Source of the DNA: Apostichopus japonicus
Taxonomy: Eukaryota; Echinodermata; Holothuroidea; Aspidochirotida; Stichopodidae
DNA length: 64,000 nt
NCBI RefSeq assembly: GCF_037975245.1
Contig: NC_092568.1
Location: forward strand, 31,201,501 to 31,265,500
Direction of reading: 5' to 3'
The notes beneath the pieces are model-generated. The model was given only the letters and a program-made list of their open reading frames with translations. It ran no database searches and was not told where the DNA came from. Shown here piece after piece: positions 49,401 to 61,479 of the stretch (positions are counted from its first letter, which is position 1; each line of letters starts with the position of its first letter). The position numbers and the translations under genes were made by a program.

Positions 49401-52400
49401 ATGTTTTACCCCTGAGGGCGTTGTGGACCCCCACCCCCAGTCTCCAAATGGCTTGGAATGTAACGCGTGAAATGATGCGTTCTGAGGCATATTTGTGTGA
49501 CTTTTAGGTATAAATTAGGTCTATAATTAGGTCTACATGCAATCGTGTGCTAGTACGACATTTAATGGTTTGTGTCGGCTTGAAAAGAGAGGTTGTACAC
49601 CCTTACCCATGGATCCAGGCCCGCAATGGTGGTTGGGCCTAGTAATGGCAACTTCAATGCATCTCTTTTACTAAGGTATAACGCAAACAATGATCTTAAT
49701 TTCGAATTCAGTCGGGTCGCACTACAAGATACATAAAGACTTTACTTTATTGTTACATGATCCCTTTGTACATTTTTGTGTGTGTAATTAACACAATTTT
49801 CAATCATACCGTGATATTCATTTCATCGACACTGGAAGATTCACATCCAGCAAAGCATGGAGAGAAGTATGTTAAGTTGTCGTGTCCACAGATCGGCTCA
49901 AAATCCACATCACATGTACAATTATTGTTAACATTGCAAGTTGCTTTTAACGATGTTGTGTTTTCCGCATCGAGTAAGGGGTATTGCTGATTCACACCAA
50001 CCAATTGCCTGTTTGGGCATCCAACGAACAGAAAGATAGGATCGATGATAATGGTGATGGCGGTGAAAAATAGCAACAAGTATCCGATTCTTAAAGTCGT
50101 CTTGCCAAAAACTTTCACTAGGCAGCCACCGATAAGGTTTCCAAAGATTCCACTTGGAATGACCACAATACCTGTTTAGTTAAGATTGATAAAAATAATA
50201 ATAGGAGAAAGAGAGAAACCAATGCACGTCAACGAGAATACTTGATTGATTGTAAACATGAAATGCCCAAAACATACGTAGGTCTTGTTTGAAACTCTAT
50301 GCTCTAAATAAATAATATTGACATGGAATGCACTTATTTAACGATTAGAAGCAGCCACATATGAATGTGGGAGAAACCAAATGGCTTATAAATGGGTGGT
50401 TATACACAATTTACAGATGAAGCGGATTTTGATTTTATGGGGGGGGGGGGTGGAGGGGGGTTTTCAAGACCATTTCAGATAGGAATACCGTTGATTTCTT
50501 CTTCATAATGAAAAATCCACCTTAAATACTTATACGTATACTTTGAGCCTTCATGAATATACATGAGCTTCCCATTTTAAAACGGAGCCATGGTAACAAA
50601 CAAACAAATTACAATAGTGATGTGTTGCCTCTTTATGCACATCACTGGTGCGTAGAATGTTTTTTTTTATGGATACCTGATGTACTACGGAAATGTGTAG
50701 CACACGTAACGTATTTCATTTTCCTGCAATATATGTAGTCATGTAAGCATGGGTGAAGGCCTGCATCTGGTGAAATGCATACCATACGATTAGCCTGCCT
50801 CAAAATACCTTTCATATTTTGCTAACTGCGATCTCATAACTCACCAAACAGGATTGAAGAGAAGACTGGATCAAGATAGAATTGGACTTCCAAATATTTT
50901 GCTCCGAACAATTGGAGTCCAGAAAATGTTGCCAACTGAGCTGCTCCGGAGAGTATCAGGAATACAATTGTTACATTGCGCAAACTCCTACCAACGGCTT
51001 TCATCAAACCTTCATAACGCAAAGGAAAAATATTCAAATATAAATGTCAAAACAAAAAACCAACTAGATTAAATTATGGGTGATATAATTTACCATAACA
51101 ATTCAAGTAGTAACATCAATTGAACACGACACATGGGAGGAATTGTCACCAGGCGCGTATCCAGGGGGGCGTTGGGGGCGCGCGCCCCCCGGGTAAGAAA
51201 AAGAGGAGAGAAAAAAAGAGAAGAAAAAGAAAAAAGAGGGGAAAAAAGAGGAGGAGGAGAGGAAGGAAGGGAAAGGGGTAGCCAGTGACGGATCAAGGAT
51301 TTCGGAAGGGGCGTTTGCCTCACCCTACTCCTTACACCGACAACTCCATTTTGGACGTTTCTATTTTTCCTCTCTCACTCATGATCTATATATATACTAT
51401 ATATGGTCTATCATAACGCGCGTGTGTGTATATACGCCTTAAACAATTGTAGAATTGTGCTATGAAACCAACTGTGGCTGGTCTCGAACTCGACCGTGTC
51501 GTCGGGGCACATGACGCATTTCGGGAAGGGGGCGACCGCCTCCCCCCTTAGCATATTTTTTTTATTATGATATCGCTAGTAATTTCAAAATAGAAAGTGC
51601 TTAGATGCAACTTACAAGGCCTGGGAAGTGTCGTTTCCAGCTATCTGGGAGGCATTTACGGCCAAAATTTACTTGTACGCTTCGCGCCAACAAATGGTCC
51701 TGGGTAGTGCCATTTCCAGCGATCTGGGAGGCATGTTCGGCCAAAATTTTCTTGTACGCTTCGCGCCAAGTTGCGCTACGCTTAGATAATTTGCCTACAG
51801 GCTTCGCTCTTCCCTTGGCAAATTCCTCGCTACGCGCCTGTTCGAATTTTGAAGCAAACAGCAGATATCACATCATATCAGTGAGCATGAAATTGGCCTT
51901 CCAGGATGAACAGCCTCAAAACTGTCCGACTTGCCCGAAAAAAAAACAACCAAAATTTTTCGCGAGCGAAGCGCGCGCGTTAAACATGTTAATGTCAATA
52001 TCATATAAGCAAGCATCGGTTATTACATCGCATGCCATCGTGTACCGTACTGTCCGTGAAAGTTGCGCAGTGTACCGCGGGATGCTAATGTAAACAACGA
52101 AATGTCTTATGTAGATGGAGAAAAAGGCATGGAGGTCCAATTATCTCAAAACTCTCTTTTACATTAGTAATGGCGAATTAGGGGCTGCAGTGCCCCCCCC
52201 CCCGGCCTCCTACGCCTATGTGTGTAGTGTTCGGTTGAAGGAAATATCTGCTATTTTTTCATTTCCTTCAACCAAGTTTTATAATAGCCGTTATAAGAGG
52301 TTTTAATATTTGTACACCAATAAATTAACTGTGTCTGAATTTTCGAAAATTTCTGACCAACATTCTTCATCACACTTCCCTCTACTCGTGCAATTTTGAC

Positions 52401-54910
52401 CGGTCTGTTAGGGGTTGAAGGAGGTTTTTCTATATTGGTTTTCCATACATGAAATTTTGTGCAACATTATGAGTATGTTTTGAAGTGAGTTTATTCACGA
52501 GATATGTGAATTTTCAAATTCTGAACAAATAATGGGCTTGGAACCTTGAAAAGTGGGCCTGACGGATATTGTGGGCCGCGACGTAGAATCACCTACAAAA
52601 GCAATGATCCACAGGACATGCGATGAGGTCGAACATGATTTGTGACTGGTGACAACCTTCAAAAAGGTTATGGATAAAAAAAAAAACTATCGGGAAATAC
52701 TTGGTTCTCAGGCAAAAAGTGTACATCTGGTTGGTCATTTTCAAGCCCGAGAAGTGCCATTTCCGGTGATCTGGGTGGTATCTAAACCAGAAATTTTCTT
52801 GTACGCTGCGCGCCAACCGATGGTGGCGCTCCGCTTAGATAGTAATTCGCGCCCCCCCCCCCGGGTTAGGTAATCCTGGATATGCCCCTGGTCACCTTGG
52901 AAACTTCAATGTATTAAAAGAATTAACCAATAGGTATACTCCCCTCGTTAAAAATTGGGATAACCGGTCTTATTTTATATTTAAATTTGGAAAGGTTTAA
53001 TCCCTTTTTTGTTAGGTAAATATGTAGTCTCGTTTGAACCGGTTAATTCTTTGGTCGATCAATGAAACGGTTTCGAAAATGCTTCTCTCGCCCCTCTTGG
53101 TTTTGAAACAATGACTTATACTGGTGCTGTGGCCGATTGGATAAAGGCGGTGGCATTTGAAGTAATGAGGCTTAGCAATCGGGAGGGGTCAGGGTTCGAT
53201 ATCCGGCCGGGTCAGAGTAAGATTAGTTTTTCATCCAAGAGCACGGTTTCCCATCTGAAATAACATTCTAAATTGAAAAGATTCAAAATTTGAGTTAAAA
53301 TGTTGTTCGAAGCCATCCGACGTGTAAGGTGTAATCCATAAGTGGTTGTTGTTATTATTATTGTTGTTGTCGTTTTTATTATAATATTTATTATAATTAC
53401 TACTACTCATACTACTATAGACTTACTCTTTAGGAAATGTACCACATTCGGTACGAATCCCTCTGGTGCTTCATCTGCAACTTCATCTTTTCTCTCTTCT
53501 TTCGGAGTAGTCTTTGCTTCCTCTGCCTCCTGCTGCAAACGGTCGGATGTTTTACGTAGAGTTTTGGGAAGCATGAAGAAGAAAGGAGATATAGCTAAGA
53601 GCGAACCGCCCATGATGATATAGCCTAGCCACCACGCTCCTAAGTAGTTACTGTCATCGAGGTTGGTGGAAGGGAAACCTGCCTCATTGGCATGAGCAGG
53701 ATAGGCTGGTATACTCAAACTGAAAGTTGCTAGAAACACACCCAAGACACCACCGATACTGTACGACATGAGGATGATTGCTATATGAAGGAAGAAATAA
53801 AGGTACATTATGACCAACAAAGAAATACAAATCAGGCAGGGAGTACAAAAAGCCAGACCTGACGACGAGGGAGTCCAGGGGGGGGGGGAGCTGGGGTCAA
53901 TTAGGGGGCAGGGTGGACGGGGCCGGAGGAATATGTGATAAGGAACAATGTAGTCCTAAATTTCATAACATAGTTGAGGAAACATGAAGACTTTACACAC
54001 AAAAAACGGGTCTCGTGGGACCTATACATGACTCTCGGTGCTACTACAGAATACACTACATCTACCTTGAACTAAGTAATCCATCCATATGCTCAGAATG
54101 ACAGGCTGCTGTTGTTGAATAAACATGGGATAGGATTGGATTGCAACAAAAGATGTCGATTTATGATCTCATTGTCAAATGATATACAATTCCCATTATG
54201 TATGACATCAAACACCAACCACTCACCCAACCCCTCCCTACCGCCTCGACACGCTAATTTGATTCGGTATGGCGCACATATACTGTAGGCCCTTTCCACA
54301 TATATACGCTGTCGCGGCAACTCGTATCATCTTTATATTGTAGGTACTCACCTGCATATAAAGCCGTGGCATTCTTTCCGACACTGTCATCGATATAGGG
54401 CATTGCTAACGGGAAAACGGTACTCGAGAAACTGGCAAAGACAGAACCGAGCGCTATCCACCACGTTTGTCCTCCCAAACCCTTGGAATTATCATCGCAA
54501 ACCTTCTTGTCGCCACAGAGGTGAATCGTTTCATTGTTTGACTGTCCGGCTGTAGCGTCCTTAAGAGCATCCGGTACGGGATAAATAAAGTGTGGTACGG
54601 CGTTACAGAGGGCACCTACACCGGCCAGAGCAAACACCGCACCGAGAACTCGACCACGGTGTCGGTTGTGACCGTAGTGAGTGACGAACAACAACACCAC
54701 CAAGGAACTGATATCAAAAACGACATTGAGGAAAGCAAGTTCGGAGCTCTTCAACTGGAAGCGTCTCTCTAAAGTAGAAGCGACCCCTCCAACGTAACCA
54801 GCTGGAGCTGTAGATATGAACAGGGCTGTGAAGAGAAGAATGGCAAATACAACCGGAGAACCTAACCTGGGAAACACACGGCACAGCAGGATACCCGTCT
54901 CGTCACTCAT
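46347..54910 (-). CDS. SLCO-like: SLCO gene B: organic anion transporting polypeptide (OATP) family, 8 coding exons
   Basis: Coding exons, 5' to 3': 54910-54352, 53780-53427, 51009-50845, 50171-49810, 49261-49086, 48426-48362, 47453-47248, 46439-46347. All junctions are GT-AG in phase (1,1,1,0,2,1,0). Total 1980 bp, 659 residues plus stop. Same architecture as gene A: N-terminal spans with the [12 protein letters not shown] motif, signature [10 protein letters not shown] at 231-240 (Tyr where Trp is usual), Kazal-like Cys-rich loop at 438-469, CXC loop, PIIYGAILD before the last span, and a short acidic tail. It is expected to be a plasma-membrane organic-anion carrier with unknown substrate. 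Intron 2 carries a transposon and a SINE. Confidence 0.93.
47248..47453 (-). CDS. SLCO-like: SLCO gene B exon 7
   Basis: 206 bp, [19 protein letters not shown] at the start, then the last membrane span and a basic end (RKKAKK). Donor AAA/GTGAGT. Confidence 0.93.
48362..48426 (-). CDS. SLCO-like: SLCO gene B exon 6
   Basis: 65 bp, phases 2 to 1, [19 protein letters not shown]. Same length as gene A exon 7. Confidence 0.93.
49086..49261 (-). CDS. SLCO-like: SLCO gene B exon 5
   Basis: 176 bp after a GACATGCAG acceptor. FSNCACISN continues the Cys-rich loop, then DGSCPIEDC and a span ending PGFMLAMR. Confidence 0.93.
49810..50171 (-). CDS. SLCO-like: SLCO gene B exon 4 (equivalent to gene A exons 4+5)
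   Basis: 362 bp, phases 1 to 0. Contains [20 protein letters not shown], one span, and the Kazal-like loop with [18 protein letters not shown] and SPCFAGC. Gene A divides this same segment with a phase 2 intron. Confidence 0.94.
50845..51009 (-). CDS. SLCO-like: SLCO gene B exon 3
   Basis: 165 bp, phase 1 at both ends, GTTATGAAG acceptor. [19 protein letters not shown] and the next span. Confidence 0.92.
51150..52890. mobile_element. 1.7-kb DNA transposon copy in SLCO B intron 2
   Basis: Begins CAGGCGCGTATCCAGG and ends CCTGGATATGCCCCTG; GTCAC is found directly outside both ends (51145-51149, 52891-52895), a likely 5-bp target duplication. The left 370 bp matches 40105-40577 and the right 580 bp matches the arms of the 39117-41721 element. 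Non-coding; the ORFs across it are incidental. Confidence 0.8.
53124..53300 (+). mobile_element. tRNA-Leu/Ser-like SINE head in SLCO B intron 2
   Basis: Box A-like TGGCCGATTGG at 53130-53140 and box B-like GGTTCGATATCC at 53193-53204, with a long variable-arm region between, as in type II tRNAs. The stem-forming bases are poor, so it is a SINE remnant rather than a working tRNA gene. Confidence 0.55.
53427..53780 (-). CDS. SLCO-like: SLCO gene B exon 2 (family signature)
   Basis: 354 bp, phase 1 at both ends. [17 protein letters not shown], signature [10 protein letters not shown], then an acidic Lys/Glu-rich cytoplasmic loop. The split codon gives Ala187 where gene A has Gly. Confidence 0.95.
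54352..54910 (-). CDS. SLCO-like: SLCO gene B exon 1 (start codon)
   Basis: 559 bp. The ATG sits in a strong context (GTCCACCATGA). The N-terminal tail is shorter than in gene A. Contains [18 protein letters not shown] and [13 protein letters not shown], matching the same positions in gene A. Confidence 0.93.
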
Positions 54911-54929
54911 GGTGGACCTCTTAATAAAT
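54911..54929 (-). other. 5' UTR portion of SLCO gene B with upstream splice acceptor
   Basis: CATTTTCGACAG lies just above 54929, so a non-coding first exon is expected further right; it was not located. Confidence 0.5.
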
Positions 54930-56690
54930 CTGTCGAAAATGAAAGAGAATATTTTTTATAGATCATTAGTATCTGGCATTAATTGTTAGCATGCTAACAA
55001 AGAAACTGCTGAAAGTTGTCCAAAGTATCCTCTGGAAGTTTTTTGGGCTTTCCTAATTAAGCCTATGCACAGGCAGTGAAGAGCGTTCAATTAGAATATC
55101 TCATTGAGGCAAAATGCTTGGTGGACGACAGTAAAAAAAAATTCTCTTTGAGGTTTGAGCATGAGGGCCCATTATCATATATGGGGGACAATTATGATAA
55201 ACATATACACTAATGCTACGTCATTTATATGCAGCGTCTCATATGTTACTCTCTGTCCGTGTAAGCTAAAATGGTTGTGAATTTAGAAGACATGAAAACC
55301 ATTTTCAGACAATATTTTTGAGTAATTGGGATTGATTTGACCTTTTCGTTTATACAGAAGTTCCTTCATATACACAGGAGACAATGTGTAAACATGTCAA
55401 ACGTTAAACCTGAATTAAAAATGCTTTTTATATTTTAATACTCAGTGTCAGAAACATATCACATGAGAAATGGTTGTAAAATGTTGATGTATAACATTGA
55501 ATCGGGGGCGTTTGCAAAACGCCGAAGGCACTATATACGACAAGTTATAAACTAAGTAGTTCATACAATTTATTTAACGAGACTTCTTTTTTTTGCGAAA
55601 GAAGAAAACAATTTAAAGTAATATAGAAATACAACATGATTCCCGGATAACAATCACGATTTTAATGGTTTGCTTGTAAAAATGGAGGTTGTACCGACAG
55701 TGTTTTCGAAGTGTTTTTGAAAGAAGAAAACAGTTTAAAGTAATATACATAACATGATTCACGGATAGCAATTACTATTTAATGGTTTGCTTGTCAAAAT
55801 GATTGTACCTAAAGTCTCTAATATTAGAGAGGAAGAATATCTTCGTTCTCATGGCGTTTATGTATATATATATATATTATGTAATATGGAACGTTGTCAA
55901 CGGGGATATTACAATACCATGTAAGCTCTTCAGTGGCAATCAATTTCTAAACTCTAATTGATGTTCAATTGTTGTTTCTCAGTTATTGTCAATTATACGT
56001 TGAATATTTTATGGAAGTATTTCATACTTACGTACTGAAGTTTTAGTCGTATATTATAATACAAATACATATCTTGTGTGCTATAAACTGCACGTATTTT
56101 CGCGTCTAATATACCTTAATCAACAACAACCACAAAGACTAATATAACAAGGGCTCTGCTTATAAATATTTTCCTATTAAAATCGACACGAAGTTTTTCC
56201 TTCTTTGAATGTGCGGTTGACTGATGCCCCTGACCTCTTAAATTTTTTCATTTTCAGTCTAAAGACTTTGTGTACAAATTTCAGATAACAACAATAACGT
56301 TTTATAAAAGCCCTAAATTACCCACGCAAATAATCTACTTCAACTGAAAACAGTAGCACAACAGAACTATAGATGGTATCACGCTTATCTGGGTAAGAGT
56401 GTTTACGGCGTCCCACTGTACAGGTACAATCTATATTCCCACAAATGATAATGAATGAACTTGCTGCACTAAAGTGTTCCACGGTCAGTACACGCAAAAG
56501 TTATTGCGTTATTTACACGTAGCCTACATATATATGTTTATTCACATACTGTATATATTAGTTTGTGAAACTACAGACAAACCACAATACGTTGCTTTAA
56601 AGAACATTCATACATTATTTACAACTCAAATACGTCTATATAATTCGTGTCATTAAAAGAATACCACTACGAGGGTTAATTCTTCGCTGT
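54930..56690. other. Upstream of SLCO gene B, no gene seen
   Basis: AT-rich. Contains two copies of a phrase with AAGAAAACA(A/G)TTTAAAGTAA (about 55602 and 55724) followed by ACATGATTC(C/A)CGGATA. The promoter of gene B may lie here but cannot be pinned down. Confidence 0.4.
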
Positions 56691-56691
56691 T

Positions 56692-56695
<4 letters not shown>

Positions 56696-56768
<73 letters not shown>
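56696..56768. repeat. TA microsatellite at the 3' end of the LINE
   Basis: About 70 bp of pure (TA)n, close to the end of LINE homology at 56826. Confidence 0.95.
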
Positions 56769-56770
<2 letters not shown>

Positions 56771-58076
56771 ACATTTCTATCCATTAACATGTGATTCATA
56801 ACAATTTTTCTGTTGGAGTAGAGAATTAAATATCACACCAAGCAGGGACTATTTGACGAATTAAAGAACTTCTAATATTATTCATATCATTCTTAGAACA
56901 GTTACAATGAAAACCATACGACTTCAAATACATATCAAAAACCATTTTCCAAGTACCGTTTATATCATTTGTATAACGCCTAATCCAGGTACACTTTAAA
57001 CTATTTATAAAACTGATGATGTGTGTAACTTTTAATCCTCCGTTGCCAATAGTATTAATCATGAACAGCCTCTTTATTTTATCGGGGTTTCCCGCCCATA
57101 TAAAATCGAATGTAATACTTTCTGAATCCTTTACGAAACTATTCGGTGGATTTGGCAACACCATAAAGAGGAAAACAAGTTGCGACAGAGAAAATGTTTT
57201 CACAATGATATTACGGCCTATAGGGGTCAAATCTCTAGATGACCATAATCTCAATTCAATACCATAATCAAGTATTCTTAAGTCTAGAAAGTTTCGGTTG
57301 ATAATTCTGCCGGAACAGATCATTGCCATCACCCGTAAAAGTGATCCCAAGCATCGGAACTGGTCCATGCGTAATAGTAATATTAAAGTCATATACTGCC
57401 GCTGGAATATGATTACTAAATGGGCCCAGCGGAAAAAAAGACTAGACTTGGACATATTCATAGACAAACCGGAAGCTTCTTTTAACTGCTTAAAAATACG
57501 AATCATCTCCGTAATCGTGGTAACACTGCTATCAATAAAAAGAGTGGTGTCGTCGGCATATTGCATAATTTTTACTTCTGTGTTACTTATTCTAATACCC
57601 TTAATAATCTCATTATTCTGTACTTTTATGGCTGATAACTCGGCCACCAAGATAAATAACTACGGGCTTAATGGGCATCCCTGACGGACCCCCCGATGAA
57701 GTGGAAAGAAACCCGTCGAATAACCATTAAAACAAATACAACTATGACAATTACTATCAAAACATCCACATATCCACTTTTTAAAACTAATACTAAAGTT
57801 GATATATAAAAGAGTTGTTTTAACAAACGACCATTCTAACTTATCAAAGGCTTTTTTCCTTCAAAATCTACAAGAAACAAAAACCCTGGAATTTCATGAT
57901 GAGAGCAATACTCAAGTCTAAGACAAATCTAATGTTTTCCTCAATAATTTTATATTTCAAAACACCGGTCTGTTGAGGACCAATGATATTATGGATGACA
58001 GATTTTAATCTAGAAGCTATAAATATATATAAATATAGGTATAAATATATATAAATATAAATATAGATATAAATAA

Positions 58077-58120
<44 letters not shown>

Positions 58121-58205
58121 ATATATAGATATATTTATATTTAAATAAATATATATATATATAAATCTATGTATGTAAATATATGTATATGTAAATATAC
58201 ATATA

Positions 58206-58242
<37 letters not shown>

Positions 58243-58435
58243 CTATATATATATATATATTTATATATTTATTTATATCTATATTTATATATATATATAT
58301 ATATAAATATATACATATATAAATTATATATATATATATAAATTGGAGGTAAACGACAAAGGCAAATGAATATATATAAATGAAAATCGTAATGAGTTGG
58401 AAAATCAAGAACAGTGAAATTCATTTGCCTTTGTC

Positions 58436-58520
<85 letters not shown>

Positions 58521-58921
58521 ATTTATATAATTTATATATATATATATAAACGACAAAGGCAAATGAATATACACAATTGAAAACGTAATGAGCATATATA
58601 TAAATACCGGTGGAGGCTGGAAGTTTTTTCACTGTTCTTGATTTTCCAACTCATTACGATTTTCATTGATATATTCATCTGCCTTTGTCGTTTACCTCTA
58701 TTTCATTAACATAAAGTCTGTTCAAAGTATCTCTTTCGAGATCCGGCTTTAGGATTCACAAATGATTTTCGAGTTGGTAAGCATCATGTTTGATCTCTAG
58801 AGTAAGGCAAAATATATCACCAAAAACAGAACTAGTATATTGTTCGATACAGGTGACAAACGCCTACAGTGGAATTACGACCTTCCTTACCGGTTTCGAA
58901 CCTCTGGACCTCGAACAATCA

Positions 58922-58994
58922 GCGTCCATGGCCTAGTTGGTTAGGGTGTCCGCGTACAGAGCGGGAGGCCCGGGTTCGAATCCCGGTGGAGGCT
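58922..58994 (+). tRNA. tRNA-like SINE head with near-complete cloverleaf, anticodon ACA
   Basis: Acceptor arm GCGTCCA/TGGAGGC with one mismatch, D arm, anticodon arm TCCGC/GCGGG around loop GTACAGA, T arm CCGGG/CCCGG around TTCGAAT. Box A TGGCCTAGTTGG and box B GGTTCGAATCC are excellent. The last bases and the following tail (GGAGGCTGGAAGTTTTTTCAC) recur at 58611-58632, and the copy runs into a TA tract, so I read it as a tRNA-derived SINE rather than a working tRNA gene. Confidence 0.6.
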
Positions 58995-59038
58995 GGAATT
59001 TTTCACTGTTTCTGATTTTCAAACTCATTACGATTTCC

Positions 59039-59102
<64 letters not shown>

Positions 59103-59553
59103 GAAAATCGTAACGAGTTGGAAAACCAAGAACAGTGAAAAAACTTTCAATAAACGTTCAAAGTATCTCTTTCGAGATCCGGCTTTAGGAATCACAAATG
59201 ATTTCGAGTTGGTTAGAATCATGTTTGATCTTTATTTTTTTTTTATGTTTTTTTTTTTTTCTATTTTAAGTACAGTAGGAATTGTTTCCATCTCATTTAT
59301 TCACGATTATTAAACATTTATATGGTACATCGATTATATTTAGAGTTCTGATAAAAACATAGGTATGCCATCTGAATGATACAAAGGAATTATTAACATA
59401 ATGATACAAAAATTGATTCTGAATTGAGTATTTCGTCTTCTCCTCTTATACCGAAATATATGTATACATATCCAGAAAAACAATCCTTCGGTGAATACAA
59501 AACTCACGCTTACACACGCGCAACAAAAAAAAAAGGACATATACATACAAATA

Positions 59554-59640
59554 CCCCCCCCCCCCCAAACACACACACACACGCACAAGTACAGAGACAC
59601 CTGCATACACCCACACCTACGTACGAACAAAAACACCCAC
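59554..59640. repeat. Poly-C and CA-rich simple repeat
   Basis: A C run followed by (ACAC)n and imperfect CACAC phrases. Confidence 0.85.
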
Positions 59641-61479
59641 ACACAAGTAAAATAGAGCACATTGAGGAAAAAACAGCGAAAAACAACAGATATTGTCCAT
59701 GCTACTACATAAATGTAACAGTAAGATAGATGATAAGCAGAGGTTAAGTCAAGAGACGCAAAGTTCATTGATTGAATGAGAAAAGCAAGTCCTTAATGCC
59801 ATTTATTTTCTACGAGCAGAGCTAGTCGAGTTTCGCTTCGAGGCAATGTTTTAACGCTAACCGGTTATCTAATGCTTTTGCTCCTATCTTGTAATCAGTG
59901 TTAAGGAGACTAATAGGCCTATAGTTAGCTATAACATTATGGTCCTTATCCAGTTTAGGAATTAGAGTAATGACCCCTCTATTTTGCTCACAGTATAATG
60001 AATGATGATCAAAACCAAAATTCAAGGAATCGACAGCAAGCTGACCAAGAAGAGACCAACAATGTCTATAAAACTCAGTAGAGAGACCATCACTACCAGG
60101 AGATTTACCGTTGGCCATTGAGCTTAAGGCTCTATGACATTCATCTAAAGTAAGAAGAAGCAAGAACTGGGATCCCGATTCCTCAGAGTGAAAGTCAGGC
60201 AAATCTCGAATAAAATATGAAGGATAACATTGTGAATGAGAGTATAAAGTACTATAAAACACACGTATTTCACGAAGAATTTCTCAACTGTTGGTGGTGA
60301 CTTTGCCCCTGTTCATATTTAAGCTAAAAATGATGTTATTTGCCTTGTTGCGCCTTTCTAAATTCAGAAACTATTTAGTGTTTTTTTTCACCAGCCTCAA
60401 CCCAACGAGCTCTCGACCGAACAATAATGCCATGAAGCTTGTCATGATACAAACTTTTTAATTTATTACGGGTATTATCTAAACTTTGACGAATGGCATC
60501 AGAGTGGTTTTCATACAACTCTCTTTCCAGATTGGAGATACTGCGTAAAATTTCGATTTCGTTTTTACGTGTACATTTAGCTTTTTGTTTGGCAAATTGA
60601 ATAGTTTTAGAGCGAATGACATCTCCCAATTTGCGGAAGGGTTTATAGATCGTGTGTTGCGAGTAACAGTAGCAACTAGATTTTGAATTAGGTCGTTATA
60701 CGCAGAATCAGCTAAAAGAGAGTTGTTAAACTTCCAATACCCTGGACCTCTATTATCTTCATGAATTTGAATCGATAAAACCACCATAGAGTGGTCAGAT
60801 TGAAGAGGAGGCTGAAATTCAATATTGACGATTTTACCAACAAAACTACGAGATATAAGGAAAAAATCTAATCTGCAATGAATATCAATTTTAGAATGCC
60901 AGCTAAAATCTTTTAAGAGAGGGTTTCTCTCTCTCCAGATATCGACCAGGCTGTGAATATCCATGAGCGCTAGGCATTCATCACGGGCTTTAAAGTTTGT
61001 TCTAGGGTCACCACCGAGTTTATCAATGGCAAGATTAAATACAAAGTTGAAATCCCCACCCCAAATGATAGTATTAGTATTGAAAGAATTTAAGTTACGA
61101 GAAACGTCATTGTAGAAAGCAGGATTATCTTGGTTAGGGCCATAGGTACAGACAATGGTAAAGAGCCGATGATTGTAGTTAAAGTCAACAATAATACATC
61201 TACCATGCTGGTCAGTATGCACTTTAACAATGTCAACAGAAAGATTGGAGTTAAAAAGAATAGCGACCCCTTACTTCAAGCAGTTCCATGAGAAAAAATC
61301 ATTTTCCCTCCCCACTCATTAGTCCAGAAGCGCTCCACCTCAGGGGTACTGTGCGTTTCCTGGACAAGAATTATATTAAAATGATGGCGATGAAAATATG
61401 TATCTACGTTTTTTACTCTGCCTTAAGCCCCTGACATTACAGGAGCAAATCTTAATATCAGCTATGGCCATGAAAAATC

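Larger units (their letters stand above)
58020..59850. mobile_element. TA-rich SINE cluster inserted in the LINE reverse transcriptase
   Basis: Reverse transcriptase coding stops near NRL on the right and resumes near SRLKS on the left. Between them are four long (TA)n tracts, two copies of a phrase containing AAGTATCTCTTTCGAGATCC (58727, 59160), and a SINE tail with AACTCATTACGATTT in plus (58641, 59018) and minus (58380, 59102) orientation. Confidence 0.75.
56826..61471 (-). pseudogene. Decayed L1/Tx1-like non-LTR retrotransposon (LINE) ORF2
   Basis: Read right to left. 61471-60479: apurinic endonuclease domain (MAIADIKICSCNVRGL, VQETHSTPEVERFW, IIWGGDFNFVF, LDFFLISRSF, SDHSMVV). 60629-60263: linker. 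60262-59822: start of reverse transcriptase (KSPGSDGLSTEFY, YRPISLLNTDYKI). 58020-57651: GPQQTGV, AFDKLEW, GVRQGCPLSP. 57650-56826: YADDTTLF catalytic motif and thumb. Several stops and frameshifts, and a 1.8-kb TA/SINE block splits the palm domain, so it is inactive. The GPGYWKFN phrase after the endonuclease is typical of the L1/Tx1 group. No ORF1 was found upstream. Confidence 0.88.
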
